From positions 32,054 to 66,021 of the forward strand of contig NHCU01000045.1 of NCBI GenBank assembly GCA_002167365.1: DNA of 33,968 nucleotides. Direction: 5' to 3'. The notes below the pieces were generated by a model, which had not been told where the DNA came from, searched no databases, and saw nothing but the letters and a program-made list of their open reading frames with translations. A program made the translations under genes and the position numbers. Of this stretch, positions 1-10,325 are shown piece after piece. The stretch comes from Betaproteobacteria bacterium TMED41. Lineage in GTDB: Bacteria > Pseudomonadota > Gammaproteobacteria > Burkholderiales > Burkholderiaceae_A. Position 1 is the stretch's first letter; every line of letters begins with the position of its first letter.

Positions 1-264
1 AATGTTTTACCAAAAACCATGGCAAAACTATGTAAATTAGCTTTAAACACACGAGCCAAGGAGGCTGGAGAGTTAAATATAGAATTACTTAATATTCATC
101 AGACTCTTTTCCTGGAGGCAAATCCAATTCCAATTAAATGGTTAATGGCTTTTATGGGATTAATTCCCAAAGGAATTAGACTTCCGTTAACAGATCCATC
201 CAAATCTACTGTGGAACAATTGAAGCGAATTGTTGAAAAGATCAACTATTTTGAGGGCAGTTAA
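1..264 (+). CDS. dapA: 4-hydroxy-tetrahydrodipicolinate synthase, C-terminal part (5' truncated by window edge)
   Basis: Frame is open from base 1 (NVLPKTMAKLCKLALNTRAKEAGELN...LTDPSKSTVEQLKRIVEKINYF), resembling the DapA C-terminus; followed directly by bamC, a common dapA-bamC arrangement. Confidence 0.8.
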   Translation, partial: NVLPKTMAKLCKLALNTRAKEAGELNIELLNIHQTLFLEANPIPIKWLMAFMGLIPKGIRLPLTDPSKSTVEQLKRIVEKINYFEGS

Positions 265-1398
265 ATGTTTTCCTTTTTTTTCTCTAATTTTAATTTTTTG
301 ATTTGTAAGATAATTTTTTTTGTAATATTAATTTTTGCTATTGCTGGTTGTTCATCAATTCCTTTTTTGGAAAATGAATCGGATTTCGATTCATCAGTGA
401 TACTTAATAAACCAAAAAAACTTGAGGTTCCGCCTGATTTAATAACTCCAGCAAAGGATAGAAAATTCAGTATTCCTTCTTCTGGTTCAACCATGTCCGA
501 ATTTGAGTCGTCAGTTATCAAAGATGGAAGTCGAGAGATTAGAACAAATATTTTGCCAGCAATTACCGGAATGGAAATTCGATCTTATGGAAATCATAGG
601 GTACTGATAGTTGAGAAACCAGTTGAATATCTATGGCCAATCTTGAGAAATTTCTGGGTTAATTCAGGGTTTGAAATTTCAAAAGAGAGTCCCGAAATCG
701 GTGTTATAGAGACTGATTGGTTCGAGGATAAAAGAAACATACCTCAAGGTTTAGTAAGGGGTTTTTTGGGTAGAGTGTTTGATAATATCTACGATTCTGG
801 AGAGAGAGACCGTTACAAAATGCGGTTGGAGAGGTTATCCGTTGACAAAACAGAGATTTCGATTGCACACAAAGGGTTAATTGAGGTGGTGGATGATAGA
901 CCGGAGGGTACGATAAGTTGGAAAAATAAGCCCACTGACAGAAAACTGGAGGAAGAATACTTAAAACTTATAATGATTTCTCTCGGTGCCCATGAGAATA
1001 AAGCTTCTGATTTAATTGAAACGAAAGCAGTATCATCAGATGTTTTATTAACCTCAGATGAATCAACTACTCACATAAAAATCTCCGAAAACTTTGATAG
1101 ATCTTGGAGAAGAGTCGGTATGGCCATTGACAGACTGGAGTTTGAAGTAGAGGATAGGATACGTACTAAAGGAACCTACTTTATCAGGTATAGAGATCCT
1201 ACAATTGGCAAAAAGAAAAAAAGTTTCTTTTCTAATTTATTTTCTTTTGCAAGTTCACCCGAAAAATTACAAATCTATAGAGTTCAATTGACAAGTAATG
1301 GTGATGAAACCAAAATTTTAGTTCTTGACAAGGACGGGATTGATAATAGTGCGACAACAAAGTCGATTGCATCGATTTTATTTGATCAGTTAAAGTAA
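265..1398 (+). CDS. bamC: Outer membrane assembly lipoprotein BamC (NlpB)
   Basis: N-terminal hydrophobic signal with lipobox (FAIAGC|SS), BamC-like body (VEKPVEYLWPILRNFWVNSGFEI..IGVIETDWFEDKRNIPQ), position after dapA. Confidence 0.85.
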   Translation: MFSFFFSNFNFLICKIIFFVILIFAIAGCSSIPFLENESDFDSSVILNKPKKLEVPPDLITPAKDRKFSIPSSGSTMSEFESSVIKDGSREIRTNILPAITGMEIRSYGNHRVLIVEKPVEYLWPILRNFWVNSGFEISKESPEIGVIETDWFEDKRNIPQGLVRGFLGRVFDNIYDSGERDRYKMRLERLSVDKTEISIAHKGLIEVVDDRPEGTISWKNKPTDRKLEEEYLKLIMISLGAHENKASDLIETKAVSSDVLLTSDESTTHIKISENFDRSWRRVGMAIDRLEFEVEDRIRTKGTYFIRYRDPTIGKKKKSFFSNLFSFASSPEKLQIYRVQLTSNGDETKILVLDKDGIDNSATTKSIASILFDQLK

Positions 1399-2172
1399 GT
1401 GAGATTTTGTTGCTTGGGAAGCGGAAGCGAGGGAAATTCGCTAGTTTTAGAGTCTGGTCTAAATAATAAAACTACAATTCTAGTAGACTGCGGACTCAAG
1501 TTCGATGTTCTTGAAAAAAGATTAATTGATCAAGGAATTTCTATTTCAGAAATAGATGCTATCTTTATAACTCATGAACATAGTGATCATGTTAGAAGTG
1601 CTGCTAAATTCGCCCGAGTTTTTGAAATTCCGTTGTTTATGACCCATGGAAGTTTTTATGCATATCGGGATCATTTCCAAAAAATAAAGTTTTTATCATT
1701 TTTAAAATCTGACCAAACAACCAAATTTAATGATTTGAGCATATTGCCATTTTCTATTCCTCATGATGCAAGAGAGCCAGTTGCTTTGGTTTTTCAGGAT
1801 TTAAAACATCGTCTTGGTGTACTCACTGATGCTGGTTCAATTACTCCTCATATTGAAAAAACATTAAGCAAACTCGACGGTTTAGTATTAGAGTTCAATT
1901 ACGACCCTAACATGTTGAAGGACAGTAAATACCCGCACTCCTTAAAAAAGAGAATTGCTTCCTCTTTTGGTCATCTATCTAATGAAGATGCTCAAAATTT
2001 GCTTAAAAAAATTTACCACGATAAATTACAAGTTGTTGTAGCCGCTCATTTAAGCCAAAAAAACAATAGCCCAGAGTTAGTAGATAAGATGTTGAAGGTA
2101 TTCAAAGAAAATTCGGTCAAGATCCTCATAGCCAAACAATCCAAGCCGACAGGATGGATTAATCTTAATTAA
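1399..2172 (+). CDS. MBL-fold metallo-hydrolase (YycJ/WalJ-like), GTG start
   Basis: MRFCCLGSGSEGNSLVLESG..ILVDCG and ITHEHSDHV (HxHxDH) metallo-beta-lactamase signature. Confidence 0.88.
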   Translation: MRFCCLGSGSEGNSLVLESGLNNKTTILVDCGLKFDVLEKRLIDQGISISEIDAIFITHEHSDHVRSAAKFARVFEIPLFMTHGSFYAYRDHFQKIKFLSFLKSDQTTKFNDLSILPFSIPHDAREPVALVFQDLKHRLGVLTDAGSITPHIEKTLSKLDGLVLEFNYDPNMLKDSKYPHSLKKRIASSFGHLSNEDAQNLLKKIYHDKLQVVVAAHLSQKNNSPELVDKMLKVFKENSVKILIAKQSKPTGWINLN

Positions 2173-2181
2173 AGCAAATTT

Positions 2182-2985
2182 TTAATTAGTATCACTGTTT
2201 ATTTTTAAATCCATAAATACGGACTTTGTACTCGCATAGTAAGAACCATGAGCTACAGACATTAGTACAAGAGAAAGGGGCATGATTCCCAGAGTCAATA
2301 CCTGTTTGAAACTAGCAAATAAATTTGCCAGTGTTGAAAACAAGAAAATTAAGAACAATACTATTGCAAACCACAACAAGCCATAAAATAGAAAGCTTTT
2401 TCGGTTTAACCAAACTGCAAAAAAAGAATAAAATACTGCCTTTGTTGCACTGAATTTGTTCCAAACAACCAATTGAGGAGCGTACCAAAACGACATCATA
2501 ACTGGTATGTAGGCTAAGACAGCTACCATAGCTCCAAATCCGTTCGAGGTAGAGTTGGAGGGTAAATTATTTGAATAAACTGGGAACTCTCCAGTGGATA
2601 TTGCTTTTAAAAGTGATCCTCCATCTAAAGTTATAGACAAAATCAACACTAAAATAATTTGTAAAACATAGATAATTCCTAGTAATAGCATAGACTTAGC
2701 ATGGGCACCGGTAAATCCAGAAATAATTAGTTTTGGAAATGGTATTTGGTTTTCATCCACAGCACGCGCTAATGCTATAAAGCCAAAAGCAAGTCCTGGC
2801 GACAAAATTAAAGTAATTATGAGTCCAAAAATAGGCACCAAACCAAATAGAAACATTGCTGTCCAGTAGGTAAAAAGTGAGAAAATCCATATTAGTGGTT
2901 GTTTTTTAAATATTTTAAAACCTTGAATTAACCATGCTTGGCCAGCACTGGAGTTGACTACCTTGGGTTGACTTGTCATCAACAC
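2182..2985 (-). CDS. BPSS1780-family multi-pass membrane protein
   Basis: Several hydrophobic helices; N-terminal GQAWLIQGFKIFKKQPLIWI pattern; overlaps thrB by 7 nt, as in betaproteobacterial operons. Confidence 0.65.
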   Translation of the reverse strand: MLMTSQPKVVNSSAGQAWLIQGFKIFKKQPLIWIFSLFTYWTAMFLFGLVPIFGLIITLILSPGLAFGFIALARAVDENQIPFPKLIISGFTGAHAKSMLLLGIIYVLQIILVLILSITLDGGSLLKAISTGEFPVYSNNLPSNSTSNGFGAMVAVLAYIPVMMSFWYAPQLVVWNKFSATKAVFYSFFAVWLNRKSFLFYGLLWFAIVLFLIFLFSTLANLFASFKQVLTLGIMPLSLVLMSVAHGSYYASTKSVFMDLKINSDTN

Positions 2986-3980
2986 GGCTTTTCTTTCATT
3001 TCAGATTTTCTTTTGAGTAATATTCGTTCAAATTGAGTTGGATCTTTTGGGGTTAAAAGAGTAGCTTCCCTCGGAACATACCAATCATATAGTCTTGATA
3101 TCCAAAAACGAAATGCTGCTGATCTGAGGGTCATGGGCCAAGCTTCGGTTTCTTGTGAAGTTAATTTTCTAATACTTTGATAACCTAGAAGTAAAGAGTC
3201 AAGTTCATTTTTCTTAAATGTACCAATTTTATCTTTGTCATGAAAGATTGCCCAATCATTTGCAACTACTGCTAAATCAAAAATTAATGTATCAAATCCG
3301 GCAAAGTAAAAATCAATAATTCCTCCCAACTTTTCTTGTAGGATACCTGTTTTTTTCTCAATCTGCGTATTCTGAAGAAAAAGAGCGTTGTCTCTGAAAA
3401 GATCTGCATGAATTACTGCTTTGGGTAATGCCTTATAGTTTGAAGAGTTGAAAAAAGATTCCTGGTCTTTTAACTCATCAATAAGGGTGTTTTGTTTATG
3501 ATGCGGAAGAAATTTTAAAATTTCAGGTGTTGTTTGTTTCCACCATGGTAGACTTCTGGTGTTATTTTGTACTTCAGGAAAGTCCGAAGCATCTTGATGA
3601 GAAACTGCCAAGGCTTTGCCGATTTCATAACAATGATGGGTATTTGGATTTTCAACCACTCTGCCATTGAGCCTGCTAACTATTGTTGCTGGTTTTCCAT
3701 TGCAGAATTGAAGTAATTCTTTTTTTTTGTTTAAAATTGGAAGGGGGCATGGAGTTCGCCGTTTGGCTAAGTGCCTCATTAATGATAGATAAAAAGGGGC
3801 TTGATCAATAGTTAATTTTTCAAAAATTGTTAAAACGTAGTTATTTTCAGACGTATAAATGAAATAGTTGGTGTTTTCGATCCCAGCCTGGATTCCCTCA
3901 AAATACAACAGTTCCCCAATATTAAAATTGGAAAGAAGGTTTTGCAAAGTTTCTTGGGTTACTTTTGAGAAAACAGCCAT
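2979..3980 (-). CDS. thrB: Homoserine kinase type II (APH fold)
   Basis: MAVFSKVTQETLQNLLSNFNIGELLYFEGIQAGIENTNYFI..; AVIHADLFRDNALF and GGIIDFYFAGFDTLIFDLAVVANDW kinase motifs. Confidence 0.9.
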   Translation of the reverse strand: MAVFSKVTQETLQNLLSNFNIGELLYFEGIQAGIENTNYFIYTSENNYVLTIFEKLTIDQAPFYLSLMRHLAKRRTPCPLPILNKKKELLQFCNGKPATIVSRLNGRVVENPNTHHCYEIGKALAVSHQDASDFPEVQNNTRSLPWWKQTTPEILKFLPHHKQNTLIDELKDQESFFNSSNYKALPKAVIHADLFRDNALFLQNTQIEKKTGILQEKLGGIIDFYFAGFDTLIFDLAVVANDWAIFHDKDKIGTFKKNELDSLLLGYQSIRKLTSQETEAWPMTLRSAAFRFWISRLYDWYVPREATLLTPKDPTQFERILLKRKSEMKEKPC

Positions 3981-4029
3981 AATTAATAGTTATAGTTTAC
4001 TTTTTTTAATTTAAAATTTTTATTTTTTT

Positions 4030-6678
4030 ATGAAAAACTCTCAATTAATTTCAGTTAAAGAGATACGTGAAACCTTTATAAACTATTTTGCGGAAAATGG
4101 GCATACAAAAATTTCCTCAAGCCCTTTAATTCCATTGTCGGATCCCTCACTCTTGTTCACAAATAGCGGAATGGTTCAGTTTAAAGATATTTTCATGGGT
4201 AATAAACAACCAAATTCACCACGAGCTGTAACCTCTCAAAGGTGCTTAAGAGCTGGAGGAAAGCACAATGATTTAGAAAATGTTGGCTATACTTCAAGAC
4301 ATCACACTTTTTTTGAGATGCTTGGGAATTTTTCTTTTGGGGATTACTTTAAGGAGGAAGCAATTATTTTTGCTTGGCAATTATTAACAGAGGTTTTAAT
4401 GATTGACTCACAAAAGTTAGTCATAACAGTATATGAGGAAGATGCTGAAGCTTATAATTTGTGGAAAAATAAAATCAGAATTAGTGAAAGCCGAATAATA
4501 AAAATTGGTGATAATAAAGGATCTAAGTATGCTAGTGACAATTTCTGGCAAATGGCTGATGTTGGACCTTGCGGGCCATGTTCAGAAATTTTTTTTGATC
4601 ATGGTAGTGGAGTACCAGGCGGGCCGCCGGGTTCAGAAAGCCAAGACGGTGACCGTTTTATTGAAATTTGGAATCTTGTTTTCATGCAGTTTAATAAATT
4701 GGAAAATGGTGAGGTTGAAAAGTTGCCAAATTTGTCGGTAGATACCGGTATGGGACTTGAGCGAATAGCCGCTGTGATGCAAAAGGTAACTAGTAATTAT
4801 GATATTGATTTATTTAAGGAATTAACGTCAAAAGTTTTATTCCGAACAGGTGCGAATAATAAAAACCATTCTTCCCTTAGAGTAATTGCTGACCATATCA
4901 GAGCATGTTGTTTTCTAGTTTTAGATGGTGTTTTACCCTCAAATGAAGGTAGAGGTTATGTTTTGAGAAGAATCATCAGAAGAGCTTTGCGCCATGGACA
5001 CAAGTTGGGCCAGACAGATCCCTTCTTTCATTTGCTTGTTGATGACTTGGTTAATGTTATGGGGAGCGGTTTTACTGAGTTGACAGATAAAAAGGAATTA
5101 ATTGCTAATCATTTACTAGATGAGGAAGAAAAATTTGGAGAGACCCTAAATAGAGGTATTGAGATATTAGATAACGTTCTACTAAACTCTAAACAAAATA
5201 AAATCGATGGAAAAACTGCTTTTCTTCTATATGACACTTATGGGTTTCCCATAGATCTAACTGCAGATATTTGTAGAGAAAAGGGTTTTACTCTGGATCA
5301 AGAAGGTTTTGAAAAAGAAATGAGCAGTCAAAAACATAAAGCACGAGCATCAAATAAGTTTAAATTAGAAGCTAATTTTAAGTGCTCTGATCCCGAAACA
5401 AATTTTGTCGGCTACGATTTTTCGAAGACTGAGAGTAGTATTATTTCAATTTTTAAAAATCATAAACTGGTTAAAAAAGCAGTGAAAGGAGAGTCTACAG
5501 TGTTAACAGTAACTCAGTCTTGTTTTTATGCTGAGTCTGGCGGTCAAGAAGGAGATATTGGTACTTTAAAAACTAATACTGGTTTTGTAAAAATCTTTAA
5601 CACTACAAAAATGATTAATAATGTTTTTCTTCATCACTGTCTTATAGAAGAGGGGGAGGTATCCGCCAATCAGTCTTGTGAGTTAAAAATAGACGAAGAA
5701 AAAAGAACACATATTAAAAGAAATCACTCTGCAACACACCTCCTACATTTAGCGTTAAAGAAAATTCTAGGAAGCCATGTTCAACAAAAAGGATCATTGG
5801 TTACTTTTGAAAGGACTCGTTTTGATTTCTCCCATCCAAGTATTTTAACCTCTGAACAAATTAGAAAAATTGAGGATTTAGTTAATAACGAAATAATAGA
5901 AAATACCAAAACACACGTGAATTTAATGGAGTATTCTGAAGCTTTGAAATCTGGTGCTGTTGCCTTATTCGGTGAAAAATATAACGATGAGGTCAGGGTG
6001 TTGTCGATTGGCTCCTCTAAAGAATTGTGTGGAGGAACTCATGTGGAGAGAACAGGAGATATAGGGTTTTTCAAAATTATTCATGAAACAGGTGTTTCCA
6101 GTGGTGTAAGGAGAATTGAGGCGATAACTGGAGAAAACGCAATCATGTATATTCATGAAACAGAAAAATTAGTACAAAAACTATCTCAAATTGCCAAAAC
6201 ACCAGTAAAAAAGCTGTCAGATAAGGTGAGCAACCTACTAGAGTCAAATAAAAAACTTGAACAGCAGTTGGAAATGATTCAACAAAAATGGATTTCTTCC
6301 ATAAGAGAGGAGATAATCAAAGATTCATCAAAATATATCGGAATAAATTTAATAGTTAAAAGTATAGATGAGGTGGGTATAAAAGTACTCAAGAGTCTTG
6401 TTGATTATGTAAAATCAAAACTTTCTCCAGTGATTGTTGTTTTATCAACAATAGAAAATCGAAAAATTCATTTAATTGTTGGTGTAAGTAAAGATGTTTC
6501 AAAAAAGTATCGAGCATCTCATATTGTTTCTGAACTTGCACCAATAATTGGTGGCAAAGGGGGAGGGAGAGATGATTTAGCTCAAGCAGGAGGATTAAAT
6601 ATTTCAGGCTTCCCTAAGGTATCCAAAAATATTCAAAGAATATTAGACGAATTGCATGAGGTTAAAAAGCATGAGTGA
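4030..6678 (+). CDS. alaS: Alanyl-tRNA synthetase
   Basis: Full-length 882 aa: IRETFINYFAENGHTKISSSPLIP, RCLRAGGKHNDLENVGYTSRHHTFFEMLGNFSFGDYFK, HSATHLLHLAL, CGGTHVERTGDIG. Confidence 0.98.
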   Translation: MKNSQLISVKEIRETFINYFAENGHTKISSSPLIPLSDPSLLFTNSGMVQFKDIFMGNKQPNSPRAVTSQRCLRAGGKHNDLENVGYTSRHHTFFEMLGNFSFGDYFKEEAIIFAWQLLTEVLMIDSQKLVITVYEEDAEAYNLWKNKIRISESRIIKIGDNKGSKYASDNFWQMADVGPCGPCSEIFFDHGSGVPGGPPGSESQDGDRFIEIWNLVFMQFNKLENGEVEKLPNLSVDTGMGLERIAAVMQKVTSNYDIDLFKELTSKVLFRTGANNKNHSSLRVIADHIRACCFLVLDGVLPSNEGRGYVLRRIIRRALRHGHKLGQTDPFFHLLVDDLVNVMGSGFTELTDKKELIANHLLDEEEKFGETLNRGIEILDNVLLNSKQNKIDGKTAFLLYDTYGFPIDLTADICREKGFTLDQEGFEKEMSSQKHKARASNKFKLEANFKCSDPETNFVGYDFSKTESSIISIFKNHKLVKKAVKGESTVLTVTQSCFYAESGGQEGDIGTLKTNTGFVKIFNTTKMINNVFLHHCLIEEGEVSANQSCELKIDEEKRTHIKRNHSATHLLHLALKKILGSHVQQKGSLVTFERTRFDFSHPSILTSEQIRKIEDLVNNEIIENTKTHVNLMEYSEALKSGAVALFGEKYNDEVRVLSIGSSKELCGGTHVERTGDIGFFKIIHETGVSSGVRRIEAITGENAIMYIHETEKLVQKLSQIAKTPVKKLSDKVSNLLESNKKLEQQLEMIQQKWISSIREEIIKDSSKYIGINLIVKSIDEVGIKVLKSLVDYVKSKLSPVIVVLSTIENRKIHLIVGVSKDVSKKYRASHIVSELAPIIGGKGGGRDDLAQAGGLNISGFPKVSKNIQRILDELHEVKKHE

Positions 6679-6916
6679 AGAGAAAATTACCCAAGTTCCT
6701 CTGGAGTTGGATTTAAGTGGATTAAATTGTCCTTTGCCAATTTTAAAAACAAAAAAAATGTTGTCAGCTTTAGAGTCCGGTCAGTTAATTCACGTGACAT
6801 CGACTGATTCCGGATCCTTTAATGATTTTAAGTACTTTTGTGAACACACAGGCAATGAAATGATTTCTAGGGAAGAGAGAGAATCAAAATATTATTTTTT
6901 GATAAAAAAAAAATAA
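6671..6916 (+). CDS. tusA: TusA-family sulfur carrier protein
   Basis: LDLSGLNCPLPILKTKKMLSAL (CPxP motif). ATG at 6671 (MSEEKITQ) overlaps the alaS stop; the ORF track starts at 6656 with a less likely upstream ATG. Confidence 0.85.
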   Translation: MSEEKITQVPLELDLSGLNCPLPILKTKKMLSALESGQLIHVTSTDSGSFNDFKYFCEHTGNEMISREERESKYYFLIKKK

Positions 6917-6935
6917 TACGCATCGAAAAATTTAA

Positions 6936-7991
6936 TTAAACCTTTTTCTCAGTAATATCAGCAGCTGTGGTGAAAGCGTCAGAAAAAAATTGTTCTTGTG
7001 GTAAATTGCAACTCTTAACAAAATCTTTTTGCGCTGATTGAACCATTATTGGTGATCCGCATGAGTAAACAGAGTAACCACTCAAATCCGGAAATTCAGA
7101 GATGACGGCGTGATGAACGAAACCAGTTTTTCCTGGCCATTCAGATTTGTTTATTTCGTCGCTCACTACAGGAACAAATTTAAAATTTTTAAGGGTCTTC
7201 TCCCAATTTTCCGCAAGGTCACACATGTAGAGTTCGGAAGGCTTCCTTACTCCCCAAAACAAATGTATTTCTCTATCTATACCTTTGGTGATGGCATTTT
7301 CAATAACGGCTTTGATCGGAGCAAAGCCAGTACCACTTGCTAAAAATATAATTGGTCTTGAAGAATCCTCTCGTAAAAAAAATGTACCAAGAGGTCCTTC
7401 GAGGCGTAATATATCTTTTTCCCTAATTGCATTGATTGAAGGAGTACCATCACCAAAGATTGCGTCAGTAAACGCGCCTCCAGGAGTATGTTTTATGTGA
7501 AGTTCAACGAAGTTATCCTGATTGGGAGCATTGGCCATGGAATAACTTCGTCTCTTACCATCCTTAAGTAAAATGTCTACGTACTGACCGGCAATAAAAT
7601 CGAATCTTTCACTAGAGGGTAGTTTGAGCTTAACTATTGCGATGTCCTCAGCTTTTTTTTGAATGCTTTCAACCCTACATGGTAATTTTTTGGGTGTTAT
7701 CACTCCTGGTTTTGCTATTAGCGTTGCTTGTAATTTTAAATTAGTTAATGCTTTGGCAGTACATAATAAGATTTTATTATTATTTTTTTCACTTTCAGTT
7801 AATGCCTTCGATTGATGTGGACCGTAATCCACACGACCATCTATAAGAGTGGCTTTGCAAGATCCACAAGCTCCGTTTTTACAGCCATAAGGAAGAATTA
7901 GCCCTTGCTTCAGAGCAGCCTGTAAAATGGTTTCATTGACTTCGATTTTATATAAATCACTGGAAGTATTAAGTGTGAAATGTAATGTCAT
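6936..7991 (-). CDS. CDP-6-deoxy-delta-3,4-glucoseen reductase-like flavin reductase (2Fe-2S ferredoxin plus FNR-type domain)
   Basis: GCKNGACGSCKATLIDG 2Fe-2S motif; RSYSMANAP and GTGFAPIKAVIE FAD/NAD-binding motifs. Confidence 0.85.
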   Translation of the reverse strand: MTLHFTLNTSSDLYKIEVNETILQAALKQGLILPYGCKNGACGSCKATLIDGRVDYGPHQSKALTESEKNNNKILLCTAKALTNLKLQATLIAKPGVITPKKLPCRVESIQKKAEDIAIVKLKLPSSERFDFIAGQYVDILLKDGKRRSYSMANAPNQDNFVELHIKHTPGGAFTDAIFGDGTPSINAIREKDILRLEGPLGTFFLREDSSRPIIFLASGTGFAPIKAVIENAITKGIDREIHLFWGVRKPSELYMCDLAENWEKTLKNFKFVPVVSDEINKSEWPGKTGFVHHAVISEFPDLSGYSVYSCGSPIMVQSAQKDFVKSCNLPQEQFFSDAFTTAADITEKKV

Positions 7992-8020
7992 GTTATTTGT
8001 CAGTATAAAAAAACTGTTTT

Positions 8021-9166
8021 TTAAATGCTATTTTTTTGAACCCAAGAAAAAATAAACACACCAAAGATCAAAGCCAAAAAGCTAGGAATAAAAGCAACTG
8101 TGATAGGTGGCCAAGTGTTTAATAATCCCAAATGAGAAAACAAACTATTTCCTAAATGAAAAGTAATACCCACTATCATTCCTAAGAATATTTTAAATCC
8201 AATAGAACCTTTTCGTGAATGCAAATATGCTGCCGGCAGTGCAATAATTATCATTATCCATAATAAAAAGGGGTAAAAAACTTTTTTCCAGTAGGCTATT
8301 TCGTAACGATTAGTTTTTTGTTTTCCAGAGTTTAAATAATCTATAAATGAAGATAGCTCGATTGCTGACATTTTTTCAGGCTTAACAGTGAGAGCTTCGA
8401 TTGTCTTTGATGATAATTTAGTTGGTATGATTAAATTACTATATTTTTCTAGCTTAACCAATCCCTTTTCATCAATTATTAAAGTCGTAGGCTCTACAAG
8501 ATTCCAGGCATTCAAAATTTTTGTGTTTTTAATTTCAAGGGATTGATAATTTCCATTGACGGACGAGGTAATTGAAATTAGTTTAGAATTTTGGTCGAAA
8601 TCATATATTTTTATATAATTTAAAGATTTGTCGGGGTTGATTTTTTTTATGTTCAAAATCCTTTCTTTGACTTTTGTATTTGCAGTGTTTTCGAATAATA
8701 AAAACCTGTCTCGTAACCAAAAACCAGATTTAAAATTACTTGTTGACTGAGTCTTGAACTTTATTTCACCCCAATTTCTAGAAAACTGCTCTGAAATAGG
8801 AATTAAGAACTCTGACAAAATTACAGTAATGAATGTTAAAGGCAACCCTATTATAAGGACAATATTCATAGCTTTTTTTGGAGATAAACCACCTACTCTA
8901 AAAGCAGTAAATTCCGAAGTTGAAGCTAGCTCGGAAAAGGCCCATAAACTTCCAATGAGTGTTGCAATAGGAATAATTTCATAGGTAACATTTGGGATTT
9001 TTAACAAAACAACAGCAAGTATCGTACTAATAAGAAATGTTCCTTTACCAATTTGGTCCAACTCTGCAATTAAATTAAAAAATGTAAATAAAAGAGTGAA
9101 TCCAACTAAAGTAAGAATAATCCTTTCTAACACTACTTTTGCCAAATATTTGGTTGTTAGATTCAT
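8021..9166 (-). CDS. lptG: LPS export ABC transporter permease LptG
   Basis: YjgQ-type permease: N- and C-terminal TM helices, SELASTSEFTAFRVGGLSPKKA; adjacent to lptF. Confidence 0.9.
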   Translation of the reverse strand: MNLTTKYLAKVVLERIILTLVGFTLLFTFFNLIAELDQIGKGTFLISTILAVVLLKIPNVTYEIIPIATLIGSLWAFSELASTSEFTAFRVGGLSPKKAMNIVLIIGLPLTFITVILSEFLIPISEQFSRNWGEIKFKTQSTSNFKSGFWLRDRFLLFENTANTKVKERILNIKKINPDKSLNYIKIYDFDQNSKLISITSSVNGNYQSLEIKNTKILNAWNLVEPTTLIIDEKGLVKLEKYSNLIIPTKLSSKTIEALTVKPEKMSAIELSSFIDYLNSGKQKTNRYEIAYWKKVFYPFLLWIMIIIALPAAYLHSRKGSIGFKIFLGMIVGITFHLGNSLFSHLGLLNTWPPITVAFIPSFLALIFGVFIFSWVQKNSI

Positions 9167-9167
9167 A

Positions 9168-10280
9168 TTACGTTATTCTTATTTTTTTAAATAGCATTTT
9201 CATAAGGTTACCTTGTAAATACATCTTCACATAAAAGAGACATAGAGTTATTATGAGGATTGAAAGTGGTAAGCAGAACAGTCCAAAGTATAGATTCATT
9301 TGTTGTCTAGCTATCAAAGCTTGAATTATTCCTAGAAGATTATTGAAGGCAATAAACATGAGGATTGCTCCGAAGATATGCAAGAGCCTACCTTGGTTTG
9401 TGTTCAGATTAGCCAGGGGAATTGAGAGAAATGGCAAAAAAAGACACAATAATACTGTTCCAATTCTAAAGGATAGTTCGCCAAGGTCTGAAGAGGATTG
9501 TCTTTTGAATAAATTCCAAGTTGACGTGCTTCTGACTCTCTCTTTATAGGTCGTTGATTTTGGAGTGGTATCAATTTTCATTTTGTAGTTTTCAAACTTT
9601 GTACTTCTAATTTTAGAGGTTGAATTTGAGAATGATTTAATGTCAGTTCTTGAGCCAAACTCTAAATGAATCCAAGGCAACTGATTAGAGTCGAAAACCA
9701 ACTTTCCTCTTGATCCCATTACTATTGTCTCATCCTCATCCTCATTGACTGAAATAAATACCAGTCCTAAATCTGACGACTCCTTATCAGTTTGTTCTAT
9801 GAAGATTATTTTTTTTCCACCAGAAAACTCGCTAAATGTACCGGGGGCAATTTCTGTTAAATTCCTTTCTGATAATGACTGCTGTCTGAGTTCATCAGCT
9901 TGATTCCTTGCCCATGGGGTTGCAATTAGAGACGTTATCATCGTTGCAATTATCAAAGGCCAAGAAAACTTCCAAATTACGGGGATGAAAGACGTTAATT
10001 TTTTTCCTGAGCTAAGCCATATAACCATTTCATTATCCCGGCATTGTCTCGATAAAACCATGAAAACTGATAGAAATGCAGTTAGAGTTACAATAGTGGA
10101 GATTGAACTTATTGTAGAAAAACCAATTAGAGGAACAACCAGTTGAGCTTCTAATTGACCAGAGGCAGCGTTACCGAGAGTTCTAACTAAGGCCATTGTG
10201 ATCACTATTGTCAAAAGACATGCAAATGTCATTCCGGCTACAGACCGCAATTCGCTTAGAATAGATTTTTCGAATATCAC
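9168..10280 (-). CDS. lptF: LPS export ABC transporter permease LptF
   Basis: MIFEKSILSELRSVAGMTFACLLTIVITMALVRTLG..; YjgP-type architecture; divergent from pepA. Confidence 0.9.
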   Translation of the reverse strand: MIFEKSILSELRSVAGMTFACLLTIVITMALVRTLGNAASGQLEAQLVVPLIGFSTISSISTIVTLTAFLSVFMVLSRQCRDNEMVIWLSSGKKLTSFIPVIWKFSWPLIIATMITSLIATPWARNQADELRQQSLSERNLTEIAPGTFSEFSGGKKIIFIEQTDKESSDLGLVFISVNEDEDETIVMGSRGKLVFDSNQLPWIHLEFGSRTDIKSFSNSTSKIRSTKFENYKMKIDTTPKSTTYKERVRSTSTWNLFKRQSSSDLGELSFRIGTVLLCLFLPFLSIPLANLNTNQGRLLHIFGAILMFIAFNNLLGIIQALIARQQMNLYFGLFCLPLSILIITLCLFYVKMYLQGNLMKMLFKKIRIT

Positions 10281-10325
10281 TGGCTTTATAATATAAATTT
10301 TTAGTTATTTAAAGGGTATTTTGTC

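Noticed and set aside
261-521. 86-aa minus-strand ORF at the bamC 5' end
   Set aside because: Antisense to the BamC signal peptide region; Lys/Ile-rich shadow.
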